Below are positions 8,697 through 17,665 of a stretch of DNA of 64,000 nt, one piece after another. Under the pieces are notes generated by a model. It did not search any database, was not told the origin of the DNA, and saw only the letters and a list, made by a program, of their open reading frames with translations. Origin of the DNA: Halochromatium glycolicum (GTDB taxonomy: Bacteria; Pseudomonadota; Gammaproteobacteria; Chromatiales; Chromatiaceae); contig NZ_NRSJ01000007.1 of the NCBI RefSeq assembly GCF_016584085.1, positions 87,128 to 151,127 on the forward strand. Reading direction: 5' to 3'. How positions within the stretch are numbered: position 1 is the first letter of the stretch; every line of letters starts with the position of its first letter. Position numbers and translations under genes: made by a program.

Positions 8697-9392
8697 TCAA
8701 ACCTGACCGCTTTGATGCGTGCGCTCGAAAGCCTGGGCTGGAAAGCCTTTGGCCTCGAACTCATCGAGCCAGCGTTGGATGTCGGCCTGCGCCGGGTTTG
8801 GGTCGCGCGCGAGCACCCAGCCGCGGCGGCGTGAGGGCTGCCCGACCAACGCGTACTCGTAATCGGTGCCAAGTCCGATCACCCAGTAGTCGTCCCAGAG
8901 CACGTGCACGCCGTAGAGCATCCGAAAGCTGATCTCCAGCCGGGTGTTCGCTGTGGAATCGACAGGCCGCGCGATGGCCTGGGCGGTGCCGATGCCGCCG
9001 TCGGCGTGGGTGCAGCGGTTGGTGACGTAGACCATGCCGTCGTCGCCGAGCCGATAATCAGCGTGCACGTCCTGGGTGCAGCGGCGCTGGGTGAAGTAGG
9101 GTAACCGCGCGATCTCGTACCAGCGGCCCATATAGCGCTCCAGGTCCATGCGCTCGACCGTGCTCGGTGCGGTCAGGTACACCCTAGGCTTGCGCAGCCG
9201 GGTGCTGACCGTGACCCGGGCGTCGACATCATCGCGCTGCTGATTCCGCGGTGGTGCGGTGTAGATCTCCTCTGCCCAGTCGGAGAGCGGCTGCTCAGGG
9301 CGATCGTCAACCCCCGCGTTGGGGCGCTTGGCGTTTGAGCCTGGGCGTTGGATGCCCGTCGTTCGCCTCTTCGGAGGCAACCGGTCAGTCAT
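8697..9392 (-). CDS. lipocalin family protein without signal peptide
   Basis: A 231-residue protein. The lipocalin fold begins near residue 80 with the GxW motif (MGRWYEIARLP) and a conserved Cys (QRRCTQDV), followed by the Blc-like pattern YWVIGLGTDYEYALVG. Blc-type lipocalins are usually outer-membrane lipoproteins that bind lysophospholipids. Here the first 75 residues are polar and basic, with no signal peptide or lipobox, so it may be cytoplasmic or the start may be further downstream. The start is set at the ATG giving MTDRLPP; a longer in-frame extension to 9476 is less plausible. It runs in the same direction as purU. Confidence 0.75.
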   Translation of the reverse strand: MTDRLPPKRRTTGIQRPGSNAKRPNAGVDDRPEQPLSDWAEEIYTAPPRNQQRDDVDARVTVSTRLRKPRVYLTAPSTVERMDLERYMGRWYEIARLPYFTQRRCTQDVHADYRLGDDGMVYVTNRCTHADGGIGTAQAIARPVDSTANTRLEISFRMLYGVHVLWDDYWVIGLGTDYEYALVGQPSRRRGWVLARDPNPAQADIQRWLDEFEAKGFPAQAFERTHQSGQV

Positions 9393-9895
9393 GGCCACAC
9401 CCCGTCGGTCTCGACCCTGTGGACGGGTCTCACCAATGGCTTGGCGCGCCGGGTGCGGGCGGACGGCCTGCTCCACCCGCGGCGGCTTAAGGATGGAGGC
9501 CGTTGCGGGTGCTCAAAGCGGGGGCCATGGACTGAGTTGGAGCGGTTCAAGGTCATGCGGAAGTGCTGTTTGGGTCTGAGATCGGGCCGCAAGGTGCGCC
9601 GTGCAGTGCGAAACGGCAGGCGGCTTACGGCGTAAGCAAGAAGCAAAAATTGGGCCGAAAGGTTTGGCCGCAACCGGGCGGCCTCGGCGAAGTACGAGCG
9701 AGGAGCGCGGATTCTACCGATGGCTGGACCATTGCGCTGCATGATCGTTCATTGACGTCGCCGCCGATCTGCGGGGTCGGATACGCTCGCGGTGGCCGCG
9801 CCGGGTGCCGAATGCATGGCGGTGCGGTCTGAACCCCGGGCATAATGGAGCGTTGACAACGACAAAGGTGCAGTTCAGTTGCACCACGGCTAAGC
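9393..9895. other. intergenic region upstream of aroG
   Basis: About 500 bp without a recognisable gene on either strand. Near its right end lies a TTGACA hexamer and a symmetrical sequence listed separately. Nothing else stands out. Confidence 0.6.
9853..9885 (+). promoter_or_regulatory. possible aroG promoter and operator
   Basis: TTGACA (9853-9858) is followed by the interrupted palindrome GGTGCA-N7-TGCACC (9867-9885), eleven bases before the DAHP synthase ATG. A dyad overlapping the promoter core would suit repression, but I do not match it to a known TyrR or TrpR box. Confidence 0.35.
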
Positions 9896-10960
9896 ATGCG
9901 TTACGAAACAGACGATCTGCGCATTCGCGCTATCAAAGAGGTCATCGCACCGAAAGACCTTCACGTCCAGTTCCCGATCACGGACTCGGCAGCGAAGACG
10001 GTGCATGACACGCGCCGAGCGATTCAGCACATCCTGCATGGGGAGGATGACCGGCTGCTTGTGGTGGTCGGCCCTTGCTCGGTCCATGATCCTGCCGCTG
10101 CGCTGGAGTACGCCGCGCGGCTGGTCGAGCTGCGCGAAGCGCTCAGCGATGGGCTGCTGATCGTGATGCGGGTCTACTTCGAGAAGCCGCGGACCACGGT
10201 CGGCTGGAAGGGGCTGATCAATGATCCGAACCTGGACGGAAGCTTCGAGATCAACAAGGGGCTGGGGCTCGCGCGCCAGCTGTTGCTGGACCTGAATGAT
10301 CTCGGGGTGCCAGCCGGCACCGAGTTCCTGGATCTGATCAGTCCTCAATACATCGCGGATCTGGTGAGCTGGGGCGCGATCGGTGCGCGGACGACTGAAA
10401 GCCAGGGCCATCGCGAGCTGGCATCGGGGCTGTCGTGTCCGGTGGGCTTCAAGAATGCGACCGACGGCAGCGTCAAGGTCGCGATCGACGCGATCCATGC
10501 GGCAGCGCGCCCGCATGTGTTCATGTCCCTGACCAAGGAGGGGAACTCGGCGATCTTCTCGACCACTGGCAATGAGGATACCCACATCATCCTACGCGGT
10601 GGCAGTCGACCGAACTACGACACCGAGAGCGTCGACATTGCGGCCAATGCGATCCAAGACTCGGGTCTGGTGCCGAAGATCATGATCGACTTCAGTCACG
10701 CCAACAGCCGTAAGCAGCCCGACAAGCAGACGCGCGTCGCCGAGGACGTCGCCGGTCAGGTCGCCCGCGGTGAGACGAGGATCTGTGGGGCGATGATCGA
10801 GAGCAATCTGGTCGGTGGGCGACAAAACCTGACCGCTGGCGGCGATCTGGTCTATGGTCAGAGCATCACCGATGCCTGCATCGCTTGGGAGGGAACGGCG
10901 CCGATACTGGAGCAGCTCGCCGAAGCCGCCCAGCGTCGGCGGCAGCGCCAACAACGCTGA
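9896..10960 (+). CDS. aroG: 3-deoxy-7-phosphoheptulonate synthase (class I, AroG type)
   Basis: A 354-residue first enzyme of the shikimate pathway, joining phosphoenolpyruvate and erythrose 4-phosphate. It carries the class I signatures VVGPCSVHD, MRVYFEKPRTTVGWKGLINDP, GARTTESQ, PVGFKN, ILRGG and DFSHANS. The metal-binding Cys and His residues are in place. Length agrees with E. coli AroG/F/H; which aromatic amino acid inhibits it cannot be told with certainty. It stands alone. Confidence 0.95.
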   Translation: MRYETDDLRIRAIKEVIAPKDLHVQFPITDSAAKTVHDTRRAIQHILHGEDDRLLVVVGPCSVHDPAAALEYAARLVELREALSDGLLIVMRVYFEKPRTTVGWKGLINDPNLDGSFEINKGLGLARQLLLDLNDLGVPAGTEFLDLISPQYIADLVSWGAIGARTTESQGHRELASGLSCPVGFKNATDGSVKVAIDAIHAAARPHVFMSLTKEGNSAIFSTTGNEDTHIILRGGSRPNYDTESVDIAANAIQDSGLVPKIMIDFSHANSRKQPDKQTRVAEDVAGQVARGETRICGAMIESNLVGGRQNLTAGGDLVYGQSITDACIAWEGTAPILEQLAEAAQRRRQRQQR

Positions 10961-11366
10961 TCGGCTGGTCGGCGCTCGCTGTTGGCGCTGCCGTCAGTCG
11001 AGGCCAGTCCAGCATCGGCCTCCAGTAGCTGCCTTCAGCAGCTGCCTCCAGACGCTGCCGCGAACGGTAGCCTCGGAATCCGGGGCTAGCGTTCAGGGGG
11101 ACACTGCAACCCGGGACGATGAATACCCTGTCATTCACGGTAATCAGTGACCAAGCACTTGATCCATGGCGGCCGGGCTGCGTCGGCCAATCATCGGCGG
11201 CGAGGGGCCGACAGCTTGCTATTCGCTGGTCGGCTCGCGTTGGTTGAGAGCCCTCCGGCTTGAACCCCGCTGATTGAGCCGGATTCCTGCTGAGATCCGC
11301 TGTGGGCCTTGCGGGGGATTGGCTGCAAGGCAGGGCCGCCGGCTGTCGTTCAGGACCGTGGCGCAG
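10961..11366. other. intergenic region
   Basis: About 400 bp between the convergent aroG and Sel1-repeat genes. It contains imperfect repeats of the word CAGCTGCCT near 11030 but no gene, RNA or clear terminator that I can support. Confidence 0.5.
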
Positions 11367-11810
11367 CTACTTGTCGTCGAAGCCCGCCATGCGATACCAA
11401 CGGCGCGCCTCCTCGGGATCTTTCTCGACGCCGCGTCCCTCCTCATACATCATCGCGAGGGTGGTCTGGGAGCCGGCAAGCCCTTGTTCGGCAGCCTTCT
11501 TGAACCAGCTCACGGCCTTCGCTGGGTCCTTGTCGGCGCATTCGCCTTCCATATACATGAAGCCGAGTCCGTGCTGTGCGACGCCGAGACCGGACTCGGC
11601 TGCGGCCCGCATGTACTTGTAGGCCTGTAGCGGGTTTTCCACCATGCCAAGACCGTTTTGCGCCATGATCGCGACCCGATACTGGGCCTCCGGATCACCG
11701 GCCTCGGCCAGTGGGCCCAGCAGCCCGACGGCGCGGGAGAACTGTTTGGATTCAAATGCAGCGATTCCGCTGCTCAGGTCCATCTCTTGGTTGGAGAATG
11801 CATCACTCAT
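11367..11810 (-). CDS. Sel1-repeat (TPR-like) protein
   Basis: A 147-residue protein built of three or four Sel1-like repeats with the usual A-x2-G-x7-LG-x-MY-x-G spacing, for example AQHGLGFMYMEGECA and SQTTLAMMYEEGRGV. Such repeats mediate protein contacts. No signal peptide is seen, so it is probably cytosolic. Partner unknown. It runs in the same direction as the upstream phosphatase gene, 44 bp apart. Confidence 0.85.
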   Translation of the reverse strand: MSDAFSNQEMDLSSGIAAFESKQFSRAVGLLGPLAEAGDPEAQYRVAIMAQNGLGMVENPLQAYKYMRAAAESGLGVAQHGLGFMYMEGECADKDPAKAVSWFKKAAEQGLAGSQTTLAMMYEEGRGVEKDPEEARRWYRMAGFDDK

Positions 11811-11854
11811 CGGTTGTCCTCGTCGTCAAAGGCGTGATTGTGCAATTGGGTGTT

Positions 11855-12679
11855 TCAGCTGTTGTCCAACGGCAGTTGAACGCGGTTGAGCCACTGCTCG
11901 AGGAGTTGCTCGTTGGCGGCGCCGACGGCGACGCGCTTCTCGAGCGACAACAACGTCGACGGCTCGGTGGCATCACGCGCGAAGAGCTGCGTTGCCGCGC
12001 CGGCCTCGCTGGCGATCAGCCGGCCGGCGGCATGATCCCAGAGCCCCTGGCCGCCGTGCAGATAGAGCTGGAAGCGCCCGGCACCAAGCCAGCACCATTC
12101 CAGTGCAACGGCGCCCAGGTTGCGTTGGGAACGAAACGACTCGGGGCCGAACAAATCGGGCACGCGCGCAGGCGGAAGCCGCTTGAAGTCGATCACCGCC
12201 AGGCAGTCGCGCAGGCGCGCACCCGGCGCATAGGGCGCGATCGGCTGGCCGTTGAGGTAGGCGCCTCGGCCTTCTGCAGCACTGAAGCACTCGTCGCGTA
12301 CCGGGTCCAGTACCAGGCCGAGCTCGACGCGCCCGGCCCGCAGCAATGCCAGCGAGATGCAGAATCCGGGGAAGCCGCCGGCGAAGTTGCTGGTGCCGTC
12401 GAGCGGGTCGAGGCACCAGAGCCCGGCCTCTGCTTCGGCGAGTCGTCGTGCCTGGTCGGCGGCCGACATCTCCTCGCCGAGCAATGGAATCGCTGGCCAA
12501 TGACTGGCCAACGCTGCGCCAAGCCGCTGCTGCACCGCCGTATCGGCCTCGGTGATGAGGGAGCCGTCGGCCTTCTCGCTGGAGCCGAGCCGCCCGAAGC
12601 GCGGGAGCAGCTCCTCGCGAGCGGCGTCGCGCAGTAGTTCAGTCAAGCGGTCGATGTCGGGGCTTGCAGCGGCAGTCAT
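11855..12679 (-). CDS. inositol monophosphatase family protein
   Basis: A 274-residue Mg-dependent, Li-sensitive phosphatase-fold protein. The metal-binding motifs are present: LLGEEMS, DPLDGTSNFAGG (about residues 90-101) and WDHAAG near the C-terminus. The family includes SuhB, CysQ and fructose-bisphosphatase-like enzymes; the DPLDGTSNF form and C-terminal WDHAAG leave the substrate open (inositol phosphate or 3'-phosphoadenosine phosphate). Divergent from the lytic transglycosylase gene. Confidence 0.88.
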   Translation of the reverse strand: MTAAASPDIDRLTELLRDAAREELLPRFGRLGSSEKADGSLITEADTAVQQRLGAALASHWPAIPLLGEEMSAADQARRLAEAEAGLWCLDPLDGTSNFAGGFPGFCISLALLRAGRVELGLVLDPVRDECFSAAEGRGAYLNGQPIAPYAPGARLRDCLAVIDFKRLPPARVPDLFGPESFRSQRNLGAVALEWCWLGAGRFQLYLHGGQGLWDHAAGRLIASEAGAATQLFARDATEPSTLLSLEKRVAVGAANEQLLEQWLNRVQLPLDNS

Positions 12680-12976
12680 GGGAATTCAGCTGGCTCAGCG
12701 TGGGCTCGTTACGGTGCGCAGATGAACGCTTTTTGCGACAAATCAATCGGGCCAGAACGGTCGACGACCAGATCATCCCTCGTGTCGCGGCGCAGGCCCT
12801 TCCTCGGGCTAGCGCTCGACTCGGCTCTGTACCGCATGCGCATGTGCTGGCACAGCGACCCGCGCGACCCCTGCCGGAGCCTGGGGGGCTGTCCAGCTTC
12901 GCTTTGCCGTGACCGCATAAGCACGATCGGGAACAGTCGCAGCCGCCAATATCGCCAGAGACCGCGTCGCCTCACC

Positions 12977-14974
12977 ATGAGCGGCCAAGGATTGCCTGGC
13001 GTGAGGCGTCGGTACGGTCAGCCGTACCGTCTCGCATTGGCGGTGCTGCTGTGGGTCGGGATTGCGCTGGCCTTTGGCTCGACCAAAGCCGGTGCGCAGA
13101 CGGCGTTGGAGCAGCCGCCCGCCGCGCGCTTCGAGGCCGCGCAAGCGGCCCTGGAGGCCGGTGATCGCACGCGGTTCTCGGAACTGGTCGAAAGCCTGCA
13201 GGGGCATCCGCTGCAGGCCGAACTGCTGCGTGCTGAGCTGCAACAACGTCTCGGCGCGGCGAGCGCAGACGAGGTGCTCCGCTTTCTCGATCGTCATCAG
13301 GGTACAGCGCCAGCCGAACGCTTGCGGCGCGACTGGCTCAAGCGATTGGCCCGCGAGCGGCGCTGGACCGACTATCTCGCTGCCTACGTCGATAACGGCT
13401 CTAAGACGCGTGCATGCTGGTACCGGCGCGCGCTGCTCGCGAGCGGGCGCCAACAGGCGGCCTTTGACCGGCTCTCCGAGCTCTATCTGACTGGCCGATC
13501 GCTTCCAGCCGCCTGTGATCCGTTGTTCGCGGCCTGGTCGGATGTCGGCGGCTTGACCGCTGAGCTGGTCTGGGAACGCATCGAGCTGGCGCTCGAGCGC
13601 GGCAACGCGGGAGTGGCCGAGTTCCAAGGGCGCTATCTGCCTTCGCCCGAGAGACCCTGGCTCGACCTCTTGCTCGCTGTCCATCAGCGGCCTGCGCTGC
13701 TGTTGGAGCGGCCGATCACGGCCGAGCTGGTGGCGGACCCTCGCCGGCGTCAACAGATCCTGGTGCACGGGCTTGAACGTCTTGCGCAGGACTCCGCGCA
13801 AAAGGCGCTGTTGCTCCGGGCCTCGCTCGAGGCGGCGGAGAAGCTGACGCCGGTGCTGGCCGAGCGCGCGGATGCGGCGATCGGCATGGCGCTCGCCGAG
13901 GCGGGCGATCCGGCCGGTCTGGATTATCTCGACAGGCTGCAGCCGCGAGCGGACAATCTCGAGCTGCAACGTGAGAGGTTGCGGTTGGCGCTTCGGTTGC
14001 GGGCTTGGGCGCGGCTCGCGGACTGGGCTCGCGTGCTGCCCGATGCGGCTGATCCGCTGGGCAAATGGCGCTATTGGCTGGGCAAGGCGTTGATGCGCGT
14101 TGCCGGAGCCGACCCGGCCGCGCGGAAGGCAGCCGCTCATGCGTTTGAGTCTGCTGCTGCTGAACGGACCCTCTGGGGGTTCCTCGCGGCTGAGCTGATC
14201 GGTCGCGAGCCCGCGCTCGACCACCGACCGGTGCCGGTCGACGTCGAGGCCGTCGAGCAGTTGCTCGCCTCGGCGACGATTGCCCGAGTGCGGGCGCTGC
14301 GGGATCTGGGTCGCCAGACCGACGTGCGCCGCGAGTGGCGTGAACTGACCCGGTTACTCGGGCGCGATGAGAAGCTGGTTGCCGCCGCTGCGGCGGCAAA
14401 GCTCGGCCTGACCAACGAGTCGATTCTGACACTGGCGCGTGCCGCCTACTGGGACGACATGGAGCTGCGCTTCCCGCTCGCTTACGCGCACCTCGTCGAT
14501 GCGGCGGCCCAAAGGCAGGACTTGCCGCCGGACTGGGTCTACGCGGTGATCCGTCAAGAAAGCGCATTCGATCCCGATATCGCCTCTCATGCCGGCGCGA
14601 TAGGTCTGATGCAGTTGATGCCGGCGACCGCACGTGAGGTCGCTGGAAAGCTTGGCCGCGATGAGCCCGAGCGGATCGAGCTGATCGATCCTGCGCTGAA
14701 CATCGTCCTCGGCAGTGCCTACCTCGCAGAGATGGCCGAGCGTTTCGACGGCCATCCGCTGGTCGCCAGTGCGGCCTACAACGCCGGGCCCACTGCGGTC
14801 AGCCGTTGGCTGCCGGACGAGCCGATCCCCGGTGATCTCTGGCTAACCGACATCCCCTATGCCGAGACGCGTCAGTACGTGCGCCGGGTGCTGACCTACC
14901 GGGTCTTCTACCGGGAGCGTCTCGGGCTGCCGCCGCTGCGCATTGGCGCCATGCTGCGCCCGGTGCGCGGCTAG
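12977..14974 (+). CDS. slt: soluble lytic murein transglycosylase
   Basis: A 666-residue periplasmic enzyme that cleaves the MurNAc-GlcNAc bond of peptidoglycan with formation of 1,6-anhydro-MurNAc. The ATG giving MSGQGLPG is chosen because it is followed by a signal peptide (LALAVLLWVGIALAF, cleavage after AGAQ); the longer frame to 12722 has no signal. A large alpha-superhelical U/L region precedes the C-terminal GEWL-like catalytic domain with the catalytic Glu in VIRQESAFDPD (about residue 529), GLMQLMPATA and ASAAYNAGP. Length is close to E. coli Slt70. Confidence 0.92.
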   Translation: MSGQGLPGVRRRYGQPYRLALAVLLWVGIALAFGSTKAGAQTALEQPPAARFEAAQAALEAGDRTRFSELVESLQGHPLQAELLRAELQQRLGAASADEVLRFLDRHQGTAPAERLRRDWLKRLARERRWTDYLAAYVDNGSKTRACWYRRALLASGRQQAAFDRLSELYLTGRSLPAACDPLFAAWSDVGGLTAELVWERIELALERGNAGVAEFQGRYLPSPERPWLDLLLAVHQRPALLLERPITAELVADPRRRQQILVHGLERLAQDSAQKALLLRASLEAAEKLTPVLAERADAAIGMALAEAGDPAGLDYLDRLQPRADNLELQRERLRLALRLRAWARLADWARVLPDAADPLGKWRYWLGKALMRVAGADPAARKAAAHAFESAAAERTLWGFLAAELIGREPALDHRPVPVDVEAVEQLLASATIARVRALRDLGRQTDVRREWRELTRLLGRDEKLVAAAAAAKLGLTNESILTLARAAYWDDMELRFPLAYAHLVDAAAQRQDLPPDWVYAVIRQESAFDPDIASHAGAIGLMQLMPATAREVAGKLGRDEPERIELIDPALNIVLGSAYLAEMAERFDGHPLVASAAYNAGPTAVSRWLPDEPIPGDLWLTDIPYAETRQYVRRVLTYRVFYRERLGLPPLRIGAMLRPVRG

Positions 14975-15070
14975 CGGAGAGGCGCTGCCGGAATCATCGA
15001 CTGCGTCTGTTATCCTGCTCCGCCGAGATCGTCCTGCCGCCTGTCCAAGTCCGAACGCCTTCTCGCTCCG

Positions 15071-15697
15071 ATGCATTTCACGTTTATTGTCGCCCTCTTC
15101 CTGGCGCTTGCGCCGCTTCGTCCCGCGAGCGCTGGCGGGAGCGATGCGGCCGAGACGATGGCCGAGGCCATGGCGCGCATGATGGAGGCGATGGGGATGC
15201 TGGACGTGGATGACCGGGCCAGGATGCCGTCGATGCCCTACATGATGCCGGGCATGGGTGGCCTCGGTTATGGTCAGATGCCCTGGACGCAGATGCCATG
15301 GAGCCAGATCCCGGGGTACGGCGCCTTTAGTGATCCGATCAAAGCCTTCGGCATGCCAGGGTTCGCCAACCAGATGGGCAGCGCATCAGCCTGGCCTTGG
15401 GGCGGTGCGGCCGCCGGTATCCTCGACGGGGTTTGGGAAGGACGCGACGGCGGTCTGCTGATTGTGCGCGGCCAGCGTTTTCGTTTGCAGGCCGCTCAGG
15501 GCGGGCATATCGAGGGGTTGATCCGTCGTCGCGGCGACCGGCTCGTCCTCTATGAGCCGACCAGCGAGACGACCAAGGCCTACGAGATGGCGATGCAGCA
15601 AGGCCGCATGGTCCTGCGTGATGACGCCGGCTATACCTACCTCTACCGCCGCCTTTGGCTCGATGAGCCCGCCTATGGCGCTGGTCATGCTGACTGA
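15071..15697 (+). CDS. methionine-rich exported protein of unknown function
   Basis: A 208-residue protein with a signal peptide (FIVALFLALAPLRPASA). Residues 25-105 are rich in Met, Pro and Gly, with phrases such as ARMMEAMGMLD, MPYMMPGMGG and MPWTQMPW. The C-terminal 90 residues look like a small beta-rich domain (GVWEGRDGGLLIVRGQRFRL...YTYLYRR). Met-rich segments can bind Cu(I), which is only a suggestion here. The convergent TauE-type permease gene ends 2 bp away. I do not recognise the family. Confidence 0.75.
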   Translation: MHFTFIVALFLALAPLRPASAGGSDAAETMAEAMARMMEAMGMLDVDDRARMPSMPYMMPGMGGLGYGQMPWTQMPWSQIPGYGAFSDPIKAFGMPGFANQMGSASAWPWGGAAAGILDGVWEGRDGGLLIVRGQRFRLQAAQGGHIEGLIRRRGDRLVLYEPTSETTKAYEMAMQQGRMVLRDDAGYTYLYRRLWLDEPAYGAGHAD

Positions 15698-15698
15698 C

Positions 15699-16496
15699 TC
15701 AGCCGCGCAGCAGGGCGGCGGCGACCAGCAGTAGCATCACGGCGAAGACCCGTTTGAGCGTCTGAGTCGGCAACTGGTGCGCCAGACGGGCACCGACGTT
15801 GGCCATGGGCATACTGGCAGCAACGATCGCGAGTGCCGCCGGCCAATAGACGAAGCCAAGGCTGTAGGGTGGCAGATCGGGCCGCTGCCAGCCTGCGACA
15901 ATGAATCCGACGCTGCCTGCAGCGGCAATCGGCACTCCGCAGGCGCTGGCGGTGCCGACCGCCCGCCGCAGCGTGACGCCATGGCGGGCAAGAAAGGGAA
16001 CGACGAGGATGCCGCCGCCGACGCCGAGCAGTGCCGAAACGCTCCCAAAACCGATGCCGGTAACGCTTAGTCCAGCGGCGCCTGGCAGCGGGCGCAGCGC
16101 CCGCATGCGCCGTTGCAGCAGCATTCGGATACCGGTGTAGAACAGAAAGAGCGCGAACAGGCGCTGCAGCCACACCGATGCGATCTGGCCGCCGATCAGG
16201 GCGCCGAGCATTGCGCCAAGCAGCAGTCCGCTGCCGAGGACCCGGAACAACGGCCAATCGACCGCGTTGCGCCGATGATGGCTATAGGCCGAGATCGAGC
16301 CGGTGGCGATGATCGTGACCAATGAGGTCGCGATGGCCTGGTGTGCGGTCCAGTCTCCCTCGAGATGCAGCGCGCCGAAGATGGCGATCAGCGCTGGTAC
16401 GATGATTGCCCCGCCCCCAACCCCCAATAGGCCGGCGAGCGTGCCGGCGATGCTGCCGGTGACGAGGAAGGCGATCAGCGCGAGAAAATGGTCCAA
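15699..16496 (-). CDS. TauE/SafE family (DUF81) permease
   Basis: A 265-residue polytopic membrane protein with about eight hydrophobic segments in two homologous halves, marked by GLLGVGGGAIIVPAL near the N-terminus and ALLGVGGGILVVPFL in the middle. The family exports sulfite, sulfoacetate or related organosulfur anions; in a sulfur-oxidising phototroph sulfite export is plausible but unproven. Convergent with the Met-rich protein gene. Confidence 0.88.
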   Translation of the reverse strand: MDHFLALIAFLVTGSIAGTLAGLLGVGGGAIIVPALIAIFGALHLEGDWTAHQAIATSLVTIIATGSISAYSHHRRNAVDWPLFRVLGSGLLLGAMLGALIGGQIASVWLQRLFALFLFYTGIRMLLQRRMRALRPLPGAAGLSVTGIGFGSVSALLGVGGGILVVPFLARHGVTLRRAVGTASACGVPIAAAGSVGFIVAGWQRPDLPPYSLGFVYWPAALAIVAASMPMANVGARLAHQLPTQTLKRVFAVMLLLVAAALLRG

Positions 16497-16762
16497 ATGG
16501 GGAGGAAAACGGCTGTGTGCGCTCCTGGGTCGATGCGCAAGGGACGGTGTTCAAGACCGGCTGCTGCCTGCAGCCTCGATTGATCGGGCATAATACGCGG
16601 CTCGAACGACCATTGGCCTGTTCGCTGAGCCCGGAGTCGCCGTTTGTCTGCGCTCAGGTCTCTGCCATCAGGGCCAGACGACGCGCTCATGGTGCCTTGC
16701 GGTGGCGATGGCGCAGCCACAAGGCGCTGTGGCTCAGCACAGGATAACGAGTTGGGAGTCCG

Positions 16763-17665
16763 ATGAGAACCAAAACAGTCTGTATTCTCGGCGGCACGGG
16801 TTTTGTCGGTCAGCACTTGGTGAGCCGACTGGGACAAGCAGGCTGGCACAATCTGGTGCCGACACGCCGCCCGCATCGGCATCGCGATCTGAAACTGATC
16901 CCGCACCTTGAGCTGACCGCCGTCGACCGCTTGGATGCCGCCACCCTGGCCCCGCTCTTGGCCAAATGCGATGCGGTGGTCAACCTGGTCGGCATCCTCA
17001 ACGAACAGGGCGAGACGACCTTCGAGCGCGTTCACATCGAACTGGTGCGCGAGCTGACCGCCGCGGCAGCACAGGCGGGTGTTGAGCGATTCGTACAGAT
17101 GAGCGCGCTGAACGCCGATGCCACCGGTGGCGGAAGCGCCTATCTGCGCTCCAAAGGGGCCGGCGAGGATCTCGCACACCGTGCTGAGGGACTGCAGGTC
17201 AGCAGTGTCAGGCCCTCAGTAATCTTCGGCCGCGGCGATAGCTTCTTCAATCGTTTTGCGTCTTTGCTCGAGATGAGCCCCGGCCTGTTCCCGTTGGCCT
17301 GTCCGGATGCACGCTTCGCCCCAGTCTGGGTCGGCGATGTCTGCGAGGCAATCGCCCGGCTGCTGGATGATCCGAGCACGGTGGGCCGCCGTTACGACCT
17401 CTGCGGTCCGCGTGTCCTCACGCTGGAGGAGTTGGTCGCGCAGACCGCGGACTGGATTGGCCGGCGCCGCCTGCTCATCGGACTCAACGACCGCGCCTCG
17501 CAGTGGCAGGCGAAACTGTTCGAGCGCCTGCCCGGTAAGCCGTTTACGATGGACAACTATTGGTCGATGCAGACCGCGAGTGTCTGCGCAGAGCAGAACG
17601 GGCTGCTCGAGCTCGGCATCCATCCGAGCGATATCGACACCATCGTGCCGACCTATCTTCGCTGA
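16763..17665 (+). CDS. complex I NDUFA9-like atypical SDR protein
   Basis: A 300-residue NAD(P)-binding Rossmann protein. It starts KTVCILGGTGFVGQHLV and shows FVQMSALNAD, YLRSKGAGEDL and RPSVIFGRGDSFFNRF, the pattern of the NDUFA9-like atypical short-chain dehydrogenases. In this branch the catalytic Tyr-x3-Lys is retained as YLRSK. GGGAG precedes the ATG. Its 3' end overlaps the convergent MidA gene by 13 bp. Both neighbours are homologues of mitochondrial complex I accessory or assembly factors. Confidence 0.88.
   Translation: MRTKTVCILGGTGFVGQHLVSRLGQAGWHNLVPTRRPHRHRDLKLIPHLELTAVDRLDAATLAPLLAKCDAVVNLVGILNEQGETTFERVHIELVRELTAAAAQAGVERFVQMSALNADATGGGSAYLRSKGAGEDLAHRAEGLQVSSVRPSVIFGRGDSFFNRFASLLEMSPGLFPLACPDARFAPVWVGDVCEAIARLLDDPSTVGRRYDLCGPRVLTLEELVAQTADWIGRRRLLIGLNDRASQWQAKLFERLPGKPFTMDNYWSMQTASVCAEQNGLLELGIHPSDIDTIVPTYLR

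Noticed and set aside
12722..12976. An N-terminal extension of the lytic transglycosylase
   Set aside because: It has no signal peptide and would overlap the divergent promoter; the internal ATG at 12977 gives a normal exported enzyme.
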